Source of the DNA: Pomphorhynchus laevis
Taxonomy: Eukaryota; Acanthocephala; Palaeacanthocephala; Echinorhynchida; Pomphorhynchidae
Reading direction: 5' to 3'
Assembly (NCBI GenBank): GCA_012934845.2
Contig: WNNJ02003564.1
Coordinates: forward strand, 1-64,000
Length of the DNA: 64,000 nucleotides
The position numbers and the translations under genes were made by a program. The first letter of the stretch is position 1. Each line of letters opens with the position of its first letter. Shown piece by piece: positions 1 through 12,800 of the stretch. The notes under the pieces were generated by a model. That model was not told the DNA's origin, did not search any database, and saw nothing but the letters and a program-made list of their open reading frames with translations.

Positions 1-960
1 ATAATATATAATATATTATTATATAATATAATAATATATATTTTTATGTATATATTTTTATATATGTATATATTTTTATATATGTATATATTATACATTA
101 TTATGTATATATTAATATATACAAATATATTAATATTTGCAAATTAATATTTGCAAATTTAAAATAATTAAATTTAACGAAAATTTATAATCGATTTGCT
201 CGCTTTCCAAAAAGCTCAAAGAAACTTTCTTGCATTTTGCTTCTAGCATTTTTTATTAGAAATCTTAATTGCATTCTTAATAAATTTTATAAATCTTAAT
301 TATATATTTTTTAAGTAATTTCTTTCTTAGAAAGACTTGGTTATTTGTATAACAATATTTTGCAGATAGGTATGTGCATTTTTGTTCATAAAAACTTGAA
401 TATTTACTTTGGTAATAAAAAAATGTGTTAGCGTCTTTTGGACTAACATGAGAAGACATTTTTTGTTAAATTTTGATTTTCTTTTTGTAGTCAAATAATA
501 TTTGCTTTATATTGAGAGGTTTTGATATATTTTTCCTAACAAAATTATGAGTATATAAATTGTATATTTACAAATTACAAGTTTTAATAATTGCATTTTG
601 TATTTTAATATATTTTTTTTATAAATTAAAAAAATAATTATTAATTTTTTTTTAAAATTTTTTATTTTATTTATTTTATAAATAAAATAAATTTTTATTC
701 TAATTAGATAAAAATTTATTAACAGTTTTTTTAAAAAAACTGTTAAATTACCAGCAGTTTTAAAAAACTGTTAAAAACATTTAATTTTGTTTGATGAATT
801 TTTGTTTGTCTAAATAATTTTGATTTTTTAAATTATAAAAATTATATGCAATACAATAAATGCATTATTGAAAAAAAAACAATATAAAGCAAAATATTGT
901 TTTAAGCAAATCAATGCACTAGTCTTTTATGGTATTTTAAATAACTAAATGTGTATCTAG
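1..960. other. AT-rich non-coding stretch
   Basis: Almost pure A/T, with short TATATT-type repeats in the first 150 bases. No open frame with normal codon composition and no recognisable repeat family. A 61-codon minus-strand frame at 277-459 is compositionally like its surroundings and is not taken as a gene. Confidence 0.6.
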
Positions 961-969
961 ACCCATCCA

Positions 970-3750
970 ATGGATTTAAAGTCTAAATTTGGAATGGAAC
1001 TTAAACGAGAGATGCTGCATGCTTTGTGTGACAAAGATAAAATACGCCCAGATGACAAGAGTTTGGCTGATGAACTATACGAAAAGTACAAAAAGTACAA
1101 AATACCAGTAAGGTTTTAGTTTGATTATTTATATAAATATAATGTAAATTATATGTTGAATATTATAAATAATTTAATTTTCATTTTAATTACATAAAAA
1201 AATGAATTAAAGCTTTATATAAAAAAGTATTGCATTCTACAAATTATTAATTAAATAGTAATAATGAAATAGTTACAAATTCATTTAATTTAATAAAATA
1301 TTTGATGTGAATAAAACACCTCGTTATTCGAATGCCAAGCAATCTATCAAGATGTATATTTTATTTTCTGTTCACTGTGTATGCTTAGACATTTCTCTTC
1401 ACGATAGTACATTTCTCTTTAATCACGATAAGTTGCTTTTTAAGTTACATGATTAATTACATGATTCGATAGTTACATGATTATACATATATTACACATA
1501 TATTATACATATATTACACGATAGACATTTCTCTTTAATCACGATAGTATAAGTTGCTTTAATTTACAATAAATTGCTTTACGCGATTTATTGTAAAATA
1601 TAAAAATTGAAAGTTGGAGCTTTAATTTAACATTTCACTATCAGCTTAGCTCATTTAGTACGTTTTTTGTTTAGCTCATTTTTTGAACGTTTAAAATTCT
1701 CAAAAATTATAAAAGTTCTAAAAATCGGTATTACATAAATTCTTAAATTAATTAAAATTAAATTGATTAATATTTAGAGATAAAGAAATTTCCGCTATTT
1801 AGTTTTTGTTTACGTTTTGTTAAAGATTTATCAAAATATAAATTTTAAAATAATTTTACATTAATATTAATTTATATTAATATTGTATTTTATATTGTAT
1901 GTTATATTTTGTATATTTTGTATTAATTTTTCATCAATTAAAAACATCATTTTTGTTTTTTATCGAAACCTGATAGCTTTTTCAGTGATCGGTTTATAAA
2001 AATACCGGTATATTACGAATATATTACGAATAATATAATAATAAATATATTACGAATAATATATTTACGTTTTAAATATTAAGATGCTTATATTTATTAG
2101 TTATTCGTTACTGTTATTCAAAACAAAAACGAGTGACAACTTAATGTAATGTCATATAATTTTCAGTATTTACACATAAATGTATAATAATCCTCATTCG
2201 CTCACACCTTCTCGACACATGATTTACATTTTTGTTTTGTTGTGGTCATGTAAGCGTGCGCTGGCACGCATTTTAAAGAAAATTGGTTATTTTGAAGAAT
2301 TTCGAAAAAAATAATATAAATAATATTCATAAATTATTATATTTTAATTATCACACGAACCATTCTCTGTTTAGCCTCATTAAACTTGGCTTGTGATGTG
2401 TTTGCCGGTATACTGATCACGAAATGTATTCTATAATTTTTATAGATACAAGTTAATTTTGTTATTAGTTTTTGTTTAAATATTAAAATGTCTCAAATAT
2501 TTTTCTATTTTTTTAAATAAGCTAAAATAATGATTGAAATCATAAACTTGCAGGATCCCTCATTTCCCACATTATAAAGACCCGCGTATTAAGATTACCA
2601 GTAAAATACGCTAATATTTTTTCACTATTGTATTTATTCAGTTTTATGAAGAAATAAAATTTATAAGTAGTTTGTAATCAAGTTTAAAAGATGGTCAATA
2701 AGCTAAAAAAATGAATTGACCATCTTTTAAACTTGATTACAAACTACTTATAAATTTTATTTCTTCATAAAACTGAATAAATACAATAGTGAAAAAATAT
2801 TAGCGTATTTTACTGGTAATCTTAATACGCGGGTCTTTATAATGTAGGAAATGAGGGATCCTGCAAGTTTATGATTTCAATCATTATTTTAGCTTATTTA
2901 AAAAGCTAATATTTAAAAGCTAATTCAATAAGCTAATATTTTTTCACTATTGTATTTATTCAGTTTTATGAAGAAATAAAATTTATAAGTAGTTTGTAAT
3001 CAAGTTTAAAAGATGGTCAATGTCCTGTTTTCAGCGGCCTCCAAAAAAGGCGGTGTTGCCCCTCACAATCGCGGTACTGATTCGCTGCAGGACGATGATC
3101 GCTTGTCGCCAGTCGATCGAATCTGCTTATTTCCCAACACCCCGATTCACTATACGTTAAATAGCTTGACGTTAATCGACAAATTAAAATTTATCAATTT
3201 ATCAGCAACATGTTTCATATTTGTGTTTTATATTTTGAAGATTTTTTCAAAATATGAAGATTTTTTCAGATTAAATGATGATCTAATTTAAACGTTTTTA
3301 ACTCTATTTTCGTTGAAAAATAAATAATTTTTAGTTATTATTTTAAAGTTATTACTTTAGTATGACGACTATCAATTCCTAAGAAATTTTTATATCTTTC
3401 GAGTTTAAATAATCTTTTCAAAAGGGGTTAATCAAAGTAAAAAATTTCGATGTATAACTTAAAGGTTATTTTGGTAAATTTTGTTCTATATCATCTTCTG
3501 TGACATCTGTATTTTCAAAAAAATATATTGAAAATCGCTTTATTTTTATTCATCGTTTTGTAATTTGTGTTTTATACAGGAAGAAGAGATCGATTGGTTA
3601 GGCTTAGATTTAGTTAGCGCATTAAAAAAGATGTACCAGCTGGAGTCAAATACTTACAATCAACAAATTCGTCCATGGAAGGACATTTACAAAGAGCAAC
3701 TTATGATGCAGCTTAAATGTGGGAAAACCGAATCTTCAAATATTTCTTAG
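970..3750 (+). CDS. two-exon gene of unknown function, about 102 aa
   Basis: Two exons join in frame: 970-1107 and 3580-3750. The donor after CCA is GTAAGG and the acceptor is TTTATACAG; both sides are phase 0. The predicted protein starts MDLKSKFGMELKR, is rich in Lys/Glu/Asp, and reads KYKIP then EEEIDWLGLDLVSALKKM across the junction, a convincing amphipathic helical stretch. It ends ESSNIS at a TAG. I do not recognise the family. An acceptor-like TATCTAG at 955-960 lies just before the ATG, and the frame stays open from 961, so the true protein could begin in an exon left of the window. The intron holds a palindrome and a LINE scrap. GC content and codon use are clearly higher than in flanking DNA. 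A poly(A) signal follows 23 bases after the stop, and the CPSF6 gene starts about 100 bases downstream on the same strand. Confidence 0.6.
1320..1560. repeat. short degenerate tandem motif in intron
   Basis: The phrase CATTTCTCTTTAATCACGATA occurs in near-identical form at about 1409 and 1527, with a partial copy at 1391. ATACATATATTACAC units lie between. It looks like a decayed local duplication and has no coding content. Confidence 0.4.
2190..2290 (+). mobile_element. 3'-end scrap of the LINE A family
   Basis: The segment runs from CTCACACCTTCTCGACACATG through GTGGTCATGTAAGCGTGCGCTGGC. It is the reverse complement of the 3' end of the LINE at 4310-4400, so it is a strongly 5'-truncated copy in the opposite orientation. 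Severe 5' truncation is normal for LINE target-primed insertion. Confidence 0.65.
2513..2901. repeat. long near-perfect palindrome, 187-bp arms
   Basis: Bases 2513-2699 and 2715-2901 are reverse complements with almost no mismatch, separated by a 15-base loop. Landmarks are TTAAATAAGCTA at the outer end, AGACCCGCGTATTAAG in the middle and AAGATGGTCAAT at the loop. It lies inside the intron of the upstream gene and would fold into a long hairpin in RNA. The near-identity of the arms implies recent origin or active gene conversion. Confidence 0.85.
2932..3180 (+). repeat. direct third copy of the palindrome arm plus GC-richer tail
   Basis: Bases 2932-3021 repeat the inner half of the left arm at 2610-2699 in direct orientation. 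The copy continues into a 160-base GC-richer stretch (about 3022-3180) that does not occur in the palindrome. The whole block (2513-3180) looks like a non-autonomous DNA element or its rearranged end. The open frame here shows no recognisable domain. Confidence 0.5.
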
Positions 3751-3852
3751 TTGAACTTCAATTAATTTTTAAAATAAACTCCTTTGTACAATACGGCTCT
3801 GTGAAATATCAACATATTTACTTTATAATGTCTATATCTATATTGCAGATTA
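3751..3852 (+). promoter_or_regulatory. intercistronic spacer with poly(A) signal and splice acceptor
   Basis: The spacer has the upstream gene's TAG at 3748-3750, AATAAA at 3773-3778, and a good acceptor TATATTGCAG ending at 3848. The acceptor is only four bases before the CPSF6 ATG at 3853. A poly(A) signal followed about 70 bases later by an acceptor with no nearby 5' exon is the layout of a trans-spliced gene pair (operon) in animals with spliced leaders. A cis-spliced 5' UTR exon further upstream is the alternative. Confidence 0.45.
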
Positions 3853-6800
3853 ATGACTGATATTGCCGAAGTTGACTTATACGCTGATGTTGTCGATACG
3901 TTCTCACAGGTATCATTCATTTTCGTGCAGATTCTTTTCTATGCTAGACTACAATCATTTAAATACAATAGGGCTGTAACAAAATATATGATTTTGTTCT
4001 TGACTGTCTTAGAGTTTTTTAATATCGATGAGTATAAAACAATCAGGTGGTGTCTACTAAAGACGGTCTTGCATTGTTGCAACCAGTAATATTTGCTCGT
4101 GAAAGGGTACAACTTGATGAATGAAATAGCGTTTAAGTTACTCGTGTATTTTGCGTTCTTTATTAAATTATATGAAAAACAAGCTACATTTTACTAAGCC
4201 GATGTCATTCAAGACATAATCTTATCATTCATAATTAGCTTCGGATAATTATAATTCATTCAAAATTAGCTACGAACTCTCAAATGACCTTTTTTAAAAA
4301 TACTTATTTTAACGTGGTAAATGCGTGCCAGCGCACGCTTACATGACCACAACAAATCAAAAATGTAAATCATGTGTCGAAAAGGTGTGAACGGTGGAGG
4401 TATTTGAATGTGATAAAGGAGGGAGCGCGGCGGACGTCGAGAGGGAGTTGATTCCAGGCGAGTGAGGCGGCGACGATAAAGGATCGGAGACCATAGTTGT
4501 TTGAGTAATTGGGAACGTGGAGTAAGAGGGTATGACGGGAACGCAGCGATAGCGAGGTGAAACGAGTGTCGTCTAAGAAAGACAGGTTGGATGACGATGG
4601 GGAGCCGACAGCGATGATACGAAAAGTTACGAGAAGAAGACGGAGTTTGATACGAATGTGGATGGTGGGCCAGGAGAGTTGGCCCACCTACTTGTAGTTG
4701 AGCACAGCTGGTGTCGGTCGTAGATGTGTTCTTACGTCCTACCATCGACGTCCTTGTGTGTTAAAACTGTTAAATTTGCTGATTTGATCTGGAACTGGAT
4801 TGATCTGGAACTGCATTGATCTGAAACTGGATTGATCTGGAACTGGATTGATCTTGAACTGGATTGATTGTGTGTTTAAGCTGTTAAAATATTTGTTCTC
4901 AAAAATTAATAAGCATTGTATGTTATTTATCTCAAACTTTTTAATGTTTTTATTTCAAACTTTTGCAAGAAAAAATTTCTATTTAAACAAATAAATTTAT
5001 AACTACATAATAAAGACATTTTCGTAATTATAAAAATATAATTTTTATATTTTTTTATATAAAAATATGTGGATGTGTGGTCGAAGCGACGGAGACGAAA
5101 AAGCACTCGAACGGCGGTGTTGATTATTCGTTGTAGGGGTAGGATGATGGATTTTGAAGAATTTGCGAAAACGCTGAGGCAGTAATCGATTTTAGAAAAA
5201 AGAAGCGATTAAAGAAGAGACATACAAGAACAAAGTCTATAAGGGGGCGGATACGGCGGATGTCACGGAGAATTAAGTTAGACGAGCGAACCTTGTCACG
5301 GACGAAGGGTTTAAGGGAAAGGTGATCATCGAAATGGAAGCCTAGGAAAGTGAGATTGTGTACTATGGTGATGATCGATGAGGCAAAATATACAGTGGGA
5401 AGATATATGTTTGGTTTACGGGGGAGGATCCACATCATTTTAAACTTGTCGGGGTTTAGAACGAGATGGAGATTAGAGCGACTTTTGTAGATAGAAGAAA
5501 GACAGTTCAAGGCAGAAATGCCGATATCGTATATGCGATGTGCGGGTGCATGAGCATAGATGAGGATGTCATCGGCGTATTGCATGACGTTAAAGGAGAA
5601 AGGTTTGATAAACGGAGGGAGATCGTCAAGCAGAAGAGAGAAAAGTAGGGGACCTAGGACTAAACCTCGTGGGACCTCGCAAAAAATAGGGATGGGAGGG
5701 GAGGATGATGAATTAGAACAGACGCGAAAAGAACGTTCGGATAGATATAAGGCAAACTATGCTACGGAGGAAGAAGAAAAGCCGTAATCATATCGAAGGC
5801 GAGAAAGGAGGACGGAGTGGTCGACAACGTCGAAGGCGGATGAGAGGTCGAAGAAGATTAGAACACCATATAGAGCCTTGTCTCGAGAAATGAGTAAATC
5901 GTTGTAAACTTTCATGCAGGCGATTTCTGTGGACGGATTAGAGCGGAAACCGGATTGGAAAGGAGGGTACAGATTGGATGAGGAGAGATAAGCGTTGACC
6001 TGTATTAAGATGAGGCGTTCTAAGAGCTTAGAAAGAGTAGGGAGTAGTGAAATGAGGCGATAGCTAGAATGAAGGGAGTGGTCGAGCGATTGTTTCTTTA
6101 GTAGGGGACTAATGATTGCGGATTTCGATTTCCAGTGTGAAGGGAAGATACGACTGCGGATGGACGAGTTAAACAAGGTTATGAGAAAAGGGGATATCGA
6201 TGAGCATATGGATTTAAGTATGCGGGTAGGCAGTGGATCGGCAGGTGAGGTTTTGCTGGGCATGGACATGATAACAGATGAGACTTCGGAAGGTGAGACA
6301 AGGAGAAGATGAAAGAGTTCCGGGAGAATGAGGTTAGGCGGGGCAGAGTGAGATAGAATGGAGACCGGGGTGTGGGAGAGCAACGTTGATACCTTGGTCT
6401 GGAGAAATTACGAATAATGATGGGGATTTATGTTGCACGGCGGAGAGGAACGAGTAAGGATTGAGTTAAAAGTATGTCATAGATTCTTAGAGTGGAATGA
6501 AGTGATGATTTTATGCTGGCAGAAAGAGTTGCATTTTGTACGTAGTAGGTTGAGATGAGACCGCCGATTAGCAAGATAGGTATCACGGAAAGACGGAGTG
6601 ATCGAGCGGAAATCACGTCTGAGAGAGCGGTGAGATACTCGAAAAGCATGACGGAGTCGACGCTTTGAGAGTAGGCACTGGATGTCAAACCATGGGGTAC
6701 GGTGCAAGCGACGGTGTGGGTGAGGCTTGAAGGGCAGTAGAAAATCGATAATTGATGTGAGTTCAGAGTCGAAAAGAAAGGCGAAATCGTGAGGAGAGGA

Positions 6801-9800
6801 ATTACTCTATCCTATCCGTATTGTCGGATAGGATAGAGACGATTTGAGTAATGTAGAGCGGAGAAGGGAGAGGTCAAGATTTCTCCAAGAGCGACGTTGG
6901 CTTGTAGGTGTGTGAGGAGGGGTGTGGTTGTGAGTGAGATCAAGGGTGACGAGAAACTTATCGGATAGACCAGGATCGAATATGGACAGTGAGGTGTAGG
7001 CAGCAAAATGATCGGTGACAGCTATTATGTCGATTAATCCACCAAGGATATGTGTGGAGGCAGTTGAGACGGGTTTACAGTTATAGTTGGATAGTATGTT
7101 GATGAACTTAATGGACTCGTTGGAAGCGGGGCAGTCGAGGCGGATGTTGAAGTTGCCAAGAGCGATTAAAGGGATTGAGGACAGAGAACAGTGAGACAGA
7201 AGGTCAGCGAGTTTGGTAAAAAAATAAGGATGTAGGAGCTGAAGGGGGAAGTGATTTTGCGAATAGACGCAGGGTGACGGGCGAATTCGACAATGCCGCC
7301 ATGATTAGAGAATTTAGAAGGGATTTACTAAGGGGGCCAGCGGATTCGACTAGTGAGCAACCGGCTGAGAGCAAACGGCGGATGGAGAGTTCGTCAGAAT
7401 CAGAGTGTCATGATTCGGTGAGGAATAAGAGATCGATGGATTGCTTGGTTAATAGGTTGAGGATGAGATCGGATTTAATGAGAATAGATCTAGTGTTGAG
7501 GAGGCCTAGGCGGAAACCGTGTGTGGTGATGATAGGGGCTTGTGGAGAAGACACATGGGGAAGATGGAACGCCATCGAATTTTTGGGCGGGTGTGGACAA
7601 CTTGAAAATTTCCGTCGATGTTTCGGATGGAGAGAGATGTTTCGCCGTTTTCCTCCCGACTGTGTCTTTCAATGCGGGCAGATTAGAGTTTAGGTATTTC
7701 GGAGGGGTGCGATTGGGGAAAATACGAGTGGCTGAAGAGGACATGAGTTTGAATCGTTGGAGAGGACAAAGGATGCGTGAGAGCAATGCTTGAAAAAACA
7801 TTTTTGGAGAGGCGGCTTGGAAGGATTAGATTGAGAAGATTTATTTATGCGGATGAATGCGACAGGAGAGATGTTGTTGAAGAAGGATGGTTTATCTCAG
7901 TAACAAGAGACGAGAGGATGGATCTGAATGCGGAAACATTGTGGTCGAGACATGCTTGTGGAGATAAAGAGGTGGAAGGAGTGATATTAGTGAAGATGAC
8001 GAAACGATTGCGAGAAGGAAAGCGTTTCCGTAAAGGATGACGAGTAACGTGAGTTGGTGATATCACGATAGGAGAGCTGGGAATTGAGGATATCAAGGGA
8101 GTAGGTTTAACAGTGGAAGACAAAGAGGATTTAGATAATATAGAGGGTGGTGAGCGATGTGATGAAAGGTTATGAGTGGAAGGATTGTGGAGGTTGGTGG
8201 ATGTGATTTTGATTGAGGGATGTAGGTTATTGAGAAACGAGACAGAAGGGAAGATACAGAGGTGTCGGGAAGTGAAGATATGAGATTAGAAGTGCATGTG
8301 ATGACAGAATCAGTGGGTTGACAAAGGATATCAGAAACGACTGGGGTGGTTTGAGTAGGCACGTTGAAGGTTGATATGTTCTTATGGGAGATGTCGCGTA
8401 TGAGTTTGTTGGCACAAAAGCCGTATAGGAAGTCTTCTTTAGACTTACTGCTTTCTCATGCAATTGTAGTCCAGACGCTGCAGTCGTGTGCCGAGCACTG
8501 TACTTGTAGTTGAGCACAGCTGGTGTCGGTCGTAGATGTGTTCTTACGTCCTCCCATCGACGTCCTTGTGTGTTAAAACTGTTAAATTTGCTGATTTGAT
8601 CTGGAACTGGATTGATCTGGAACTGCATTGATCTGAAACTGGATTGATCTGGAACTGGATTGATCTTGAACTGGATTGATTGTGTGTTTAAGCTATTAAA
8701 ATATTTGTTCTCAAAAATTAATAAGCATTGTATGTTATTTATCTCAAACTTTTTAATGTTTTTATTTCAAACTTTTGCAAGAAAAAATTTCTATTTAAAC
8801 ATAAATTTATAACTACATAATAAAGACATTTTCGTAATTATAAAAATATAATTTTTATATTTTTATTTATATATAATTATTTGGGCACTCCTAGAAACAG
8901 AATACAATTGCAAAAGTTTTAATTTTGATACTCACCATTAATATGGAAAAATGCTATCAATAGGGTATAAATAATTATCAATAGGGATTAAATAATAATT
9001 AAATGAAATTTACAATTCCTTGTATAATGACTTAAATTCTTACTTTGATAAGTTGATTAACAACGAAAGCTCGTAAACTGAAGATTTGCTTACAAGACCA
9101 TCTCTATCCATATTAGGCGATTCATTTGTTGCTGCATCGCTCGTTCGTTTAATCTTTGAAAATATTCGAAATGTATATTTTACTGGTGGCATCAAAGATG
9201 CATGAAAGACAACCGTCCAGGATTCCATTGGAATTCATCATTATGTTGAAAAATTCTGTCGGTACTTTAGTGGACCGACAGTTAAGTACCGGCAGTATTT
9301 TTCAACAATTGAAAAATGAATAAAAACGGTCTAGGATTATAATGGAATCATGAACCGTTTTTATCAAGCATATTTGATGCCACCTGTAAAATATGCATCC
9401 CGAATCGCGGTGCAGCAACAAATAAATCGCCTGGTATAAATAGAGATTGTATGATAAGCAAGTTTCCAGTCTACGAGCGTTTTGCCCCTGAAACTTAAAC
9501 AATTTATCGGAAACGCTCTTTTTCAAAAGTCATGCAGGCGGCCGAAACGTTATCAAGATGCCTCATAATACTGATGAGTGGTGCCGGTCATCTCTGACTA
9601 CTAGTAGTGACGAATAGTATGCTGATCGTCAAGCTTTGTACGGTTAAGTACCGACAGAACTTTTCAACATATTACCGATTTCCAATGGAACCCTGGACAG
9701 TTGTTATCAAGAATATTTCATGAAACTGGTAAGATATATGGCTGAATATTACAACAATTTCTTGACAAGAAAAAGCAAATAACATACAGGATTTTCCCTT

Positions 9801-12800
9801 TCAACCACCTCTCTCCTGTATCGGGTCGTGGTTGCAGTGCACGAATCAAACTAGTCCAGACATCGCGATCCTGGTCGACAGACCGGAGTTCTCTTTCAGA
9901 TAGCCCAAGGCGTTTTTTGGCTAATTTAGAGATTTGATCTCTCCATAGGTATCGAGGTCTACCTCGAGTTCCCTTTCCAGAGAATTCCGCCTGGAAACCC
10001 TTCCAGAAAAGAGGATCCCTAAACATCATCGGAACGTGTCCTAGCCACATCATATGACGTTCTTTGATGTGGAGAAGCAGCGACTTTACTCCGAGTCCAT
10101 CCCGGATAATCGAATTCCTAATCTTATCTCTAAGACTAAGACTGGCCATACCGCGAAGGACTCATTTTTCTCGCCTGTATCCGATATATTATCCTTTAGG
10201 TCATAACCCAAAGTTCATGACCATAGGTTAAGATAGGAACGAAGATTGTGTGGTAAACCGAAAGCTTCGCCCGAAGACTCAACTCCTGCTTCACCACGAC
10301 AGACCTTGCAAAGAACGCATTGTTGCGTTAGCTGCACAAATCCGCTTCTCAATCTCCTTGATGTTCCTACCGTCCATTGAGAACTATACCCCAAGATACT
10401 TAAAATCCTCTACATTAGTAAGAACCTTTTATCCAATCCGGGTTGACATTGGCACCTGAATTCGAGACGAACACATAGAAACAGTATTGTAGGTACTAAC
10501 CAACGTCCCTGCCGCTCAGCATTTCATCATGAATCGTTCTACAAGGCATTGTAAGTCCTCAGGACAAGAAGCAAACAAAACAACGTCATCTGCAAAAAGC
10601 AGAGATGGTATCCTGATGAAACCGAACTGCATACTTACATCAGTCACAGCATCCCTTCTCGAAATTTTGTCCATGTAAACAAGGAACAAAAATGGAGATA
10701 AAGGACAACCCTGACGAAACCCAACGCCTACTGAAAATGATTCAGACTTCATACCTTGGGTACGACTACAACTCATACTTTGTTCATACAGAGAAGCCAC
10801 AACTACCCGAAGATAGTGTGGTACTCCATACTCCCTTAGTACATTCCACAACCTATCTCGTAGAACTCGGTCGAACGCCTTTTTCAAATCTAATAAACAC
10901 ATGTAAACCGGTTTAGTGAACTCTCGAGACCGTTTGAGGATAGTTGAGAGAGTAAAGTGCTGATCCGTAGTTCCACGACCTGGACGAAAGCCGCATTGTC
11001 CCTCTTGCAACTGTCCCTCAACTATAGACCGTATCCTTAACTCAAGAATCCTAGCAAATAGCTTACCAGTTTGGCTAAGAAGAGTGATGCCCCGATAATG
11101 GGAACACACTCTTCTGTCACCTTTCTTAAAGATCGGTACCACCACCCATGTTCGCCACTAACTAGGAACCTTGCCTGACTTCAATGCAAAATTAAAGATC
11201 CGTGTTAGCCACTTCATGCCAACGACCGGTAGAGCCTTTAAAGCTTCAGATCGAATCTCGTCTATTCAAGAAGACTTGCTATTACGAAGTTTTTTTAACA
11301 AAGCAATGATATCCAAAGAGATAAGCTCTTCCGTTTGTTCTAAAGGCCCTACTTCTACAGGAGAAGGCATATTCATCTGATTTAGGAGACTTCTAAAATG
11401 ATATTTCTAACAACCAAGAAGTTTTTCAATGTCAGTCAGTGATCTCCCGTTCCCAATATCCTTTAATGATCCAGCATCGCTACTTTAAAGAAACAGGCCT
11501 CCATGACTCTCTTCTGCCTTTTCGTCTGTTGTCTAATTCGCCGTTGGAGTCATCGGAGGGATCTGAGATAGTCTATGAAAAGACTATCCCTACGGTTGAT
11601 GCAAGCCTGCCAATTATTTAGCTGTTGATCGACGAATGTCGAATTTTCGTTACCAGGGCTGCTCCATGAGTAGGCTAATTGGCAATAGTTGTCAAATTAA
11701 TACTTAATCGACTGGCACCTAGCGGCCCTTATTCACCTGGCTGAATATATATGTATATATTTATACAGTTTATATGGGTATATATATTAAACCAGATTAC
11801 TATAAAAATACAATTAAAGAGCAAGTTAAATATATAAATCAACAAAATGTTATTAAAAATAAATTTAAACTCTTAGATGATAAATGATATACTTTATTAG
11901 AATAAGCTTCTAGATAATAGTAAGATTTATAATTCTTAGTTATAATAAAAAAGATTTATAATTAGAATATAATACTATTACCCGTATTATAAATAATACT
12001 TTGTATTAGAGTAAGATACTATATAATCAAATTTAATCAGAGAAAATACGTCATTAGCATTCTGCTATTTATGTTCGAGTAATATGGGTTGAAACATGTT
12101 AATACAGCAGTTCCTCCTGATGACCTCTAAGTTTATATTAATTATAACTTTATAATCTATATAAAAAAGACCTTTAACTTTATAAATTATAATTATTTAT
12201 TATTACATAAGTTTTTATTATTAAAAACTTCTACATTTTGTTATTAAATTATAATTAATTATAATTATAAAAATAATTACTAATAATTAATTAATTAATA
12301 ATTAATAATAATTAATTATTTTTAATTAATTATTATAATAATTATAATTTAATTATATTTATGGTCTACGTATAAAGATCTGATTATAAAGATAAAGATC
12401 TGTTAGCTGATCTGATTCATTCCCGAAGCTGTCAAGTTTAATTTTGTATTTAAGAAAGCTTAAAATTTAATTTCGTATTTATGTATTTTCTATTTATAAG
12501 CAGCATTTTGTCTATACAAATAGAATATTTTAAAATAATAACCAAACTAATTATTTTACTCAATTATACAATAATACAATAAGAAACTAATAATTCTAGT
12601 TGTATCCTCGAATAAATAGGTTTCACAAATATTGCCGAATTTTTATAAATAATGCACACTATTATTCACTAATGTTATCTATAAAATATATCTAATATCA
12701 GTGGGTAAGAAAATTTGTACACAGGTTTTGGTAAATATACGTCAGTTATAGTTTTTGTATAAAATCCATAACATATTATTTTGCTATAATATCTGTTTGT

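Noticed and set aside
3013-3291. 92-codon plus frame in the intron of the first gene
   Set aside because: Begins inside the palindrome-arm copy and ends in AT-rich sequence; no family, and it would conflict with in-frame splicing of 1107 to 3580.
5466-8040. Plus-strand frames opposite LINE A (for example 5466-5648, 7274-7693, 7777-8040)
   Set aside because: They are shadows of the minus-strand LINE: no domains, and highly charged composition produced by the antisense of Ser/Leu-rich coding.
4689-8864. Reading the two copies of repeat X as long terminal repeats of an LTR element
   Set aside because: The sequence between them is an endonuclease-RT LINE on the minus strand, and LINE sequence also continues outside the left copy.
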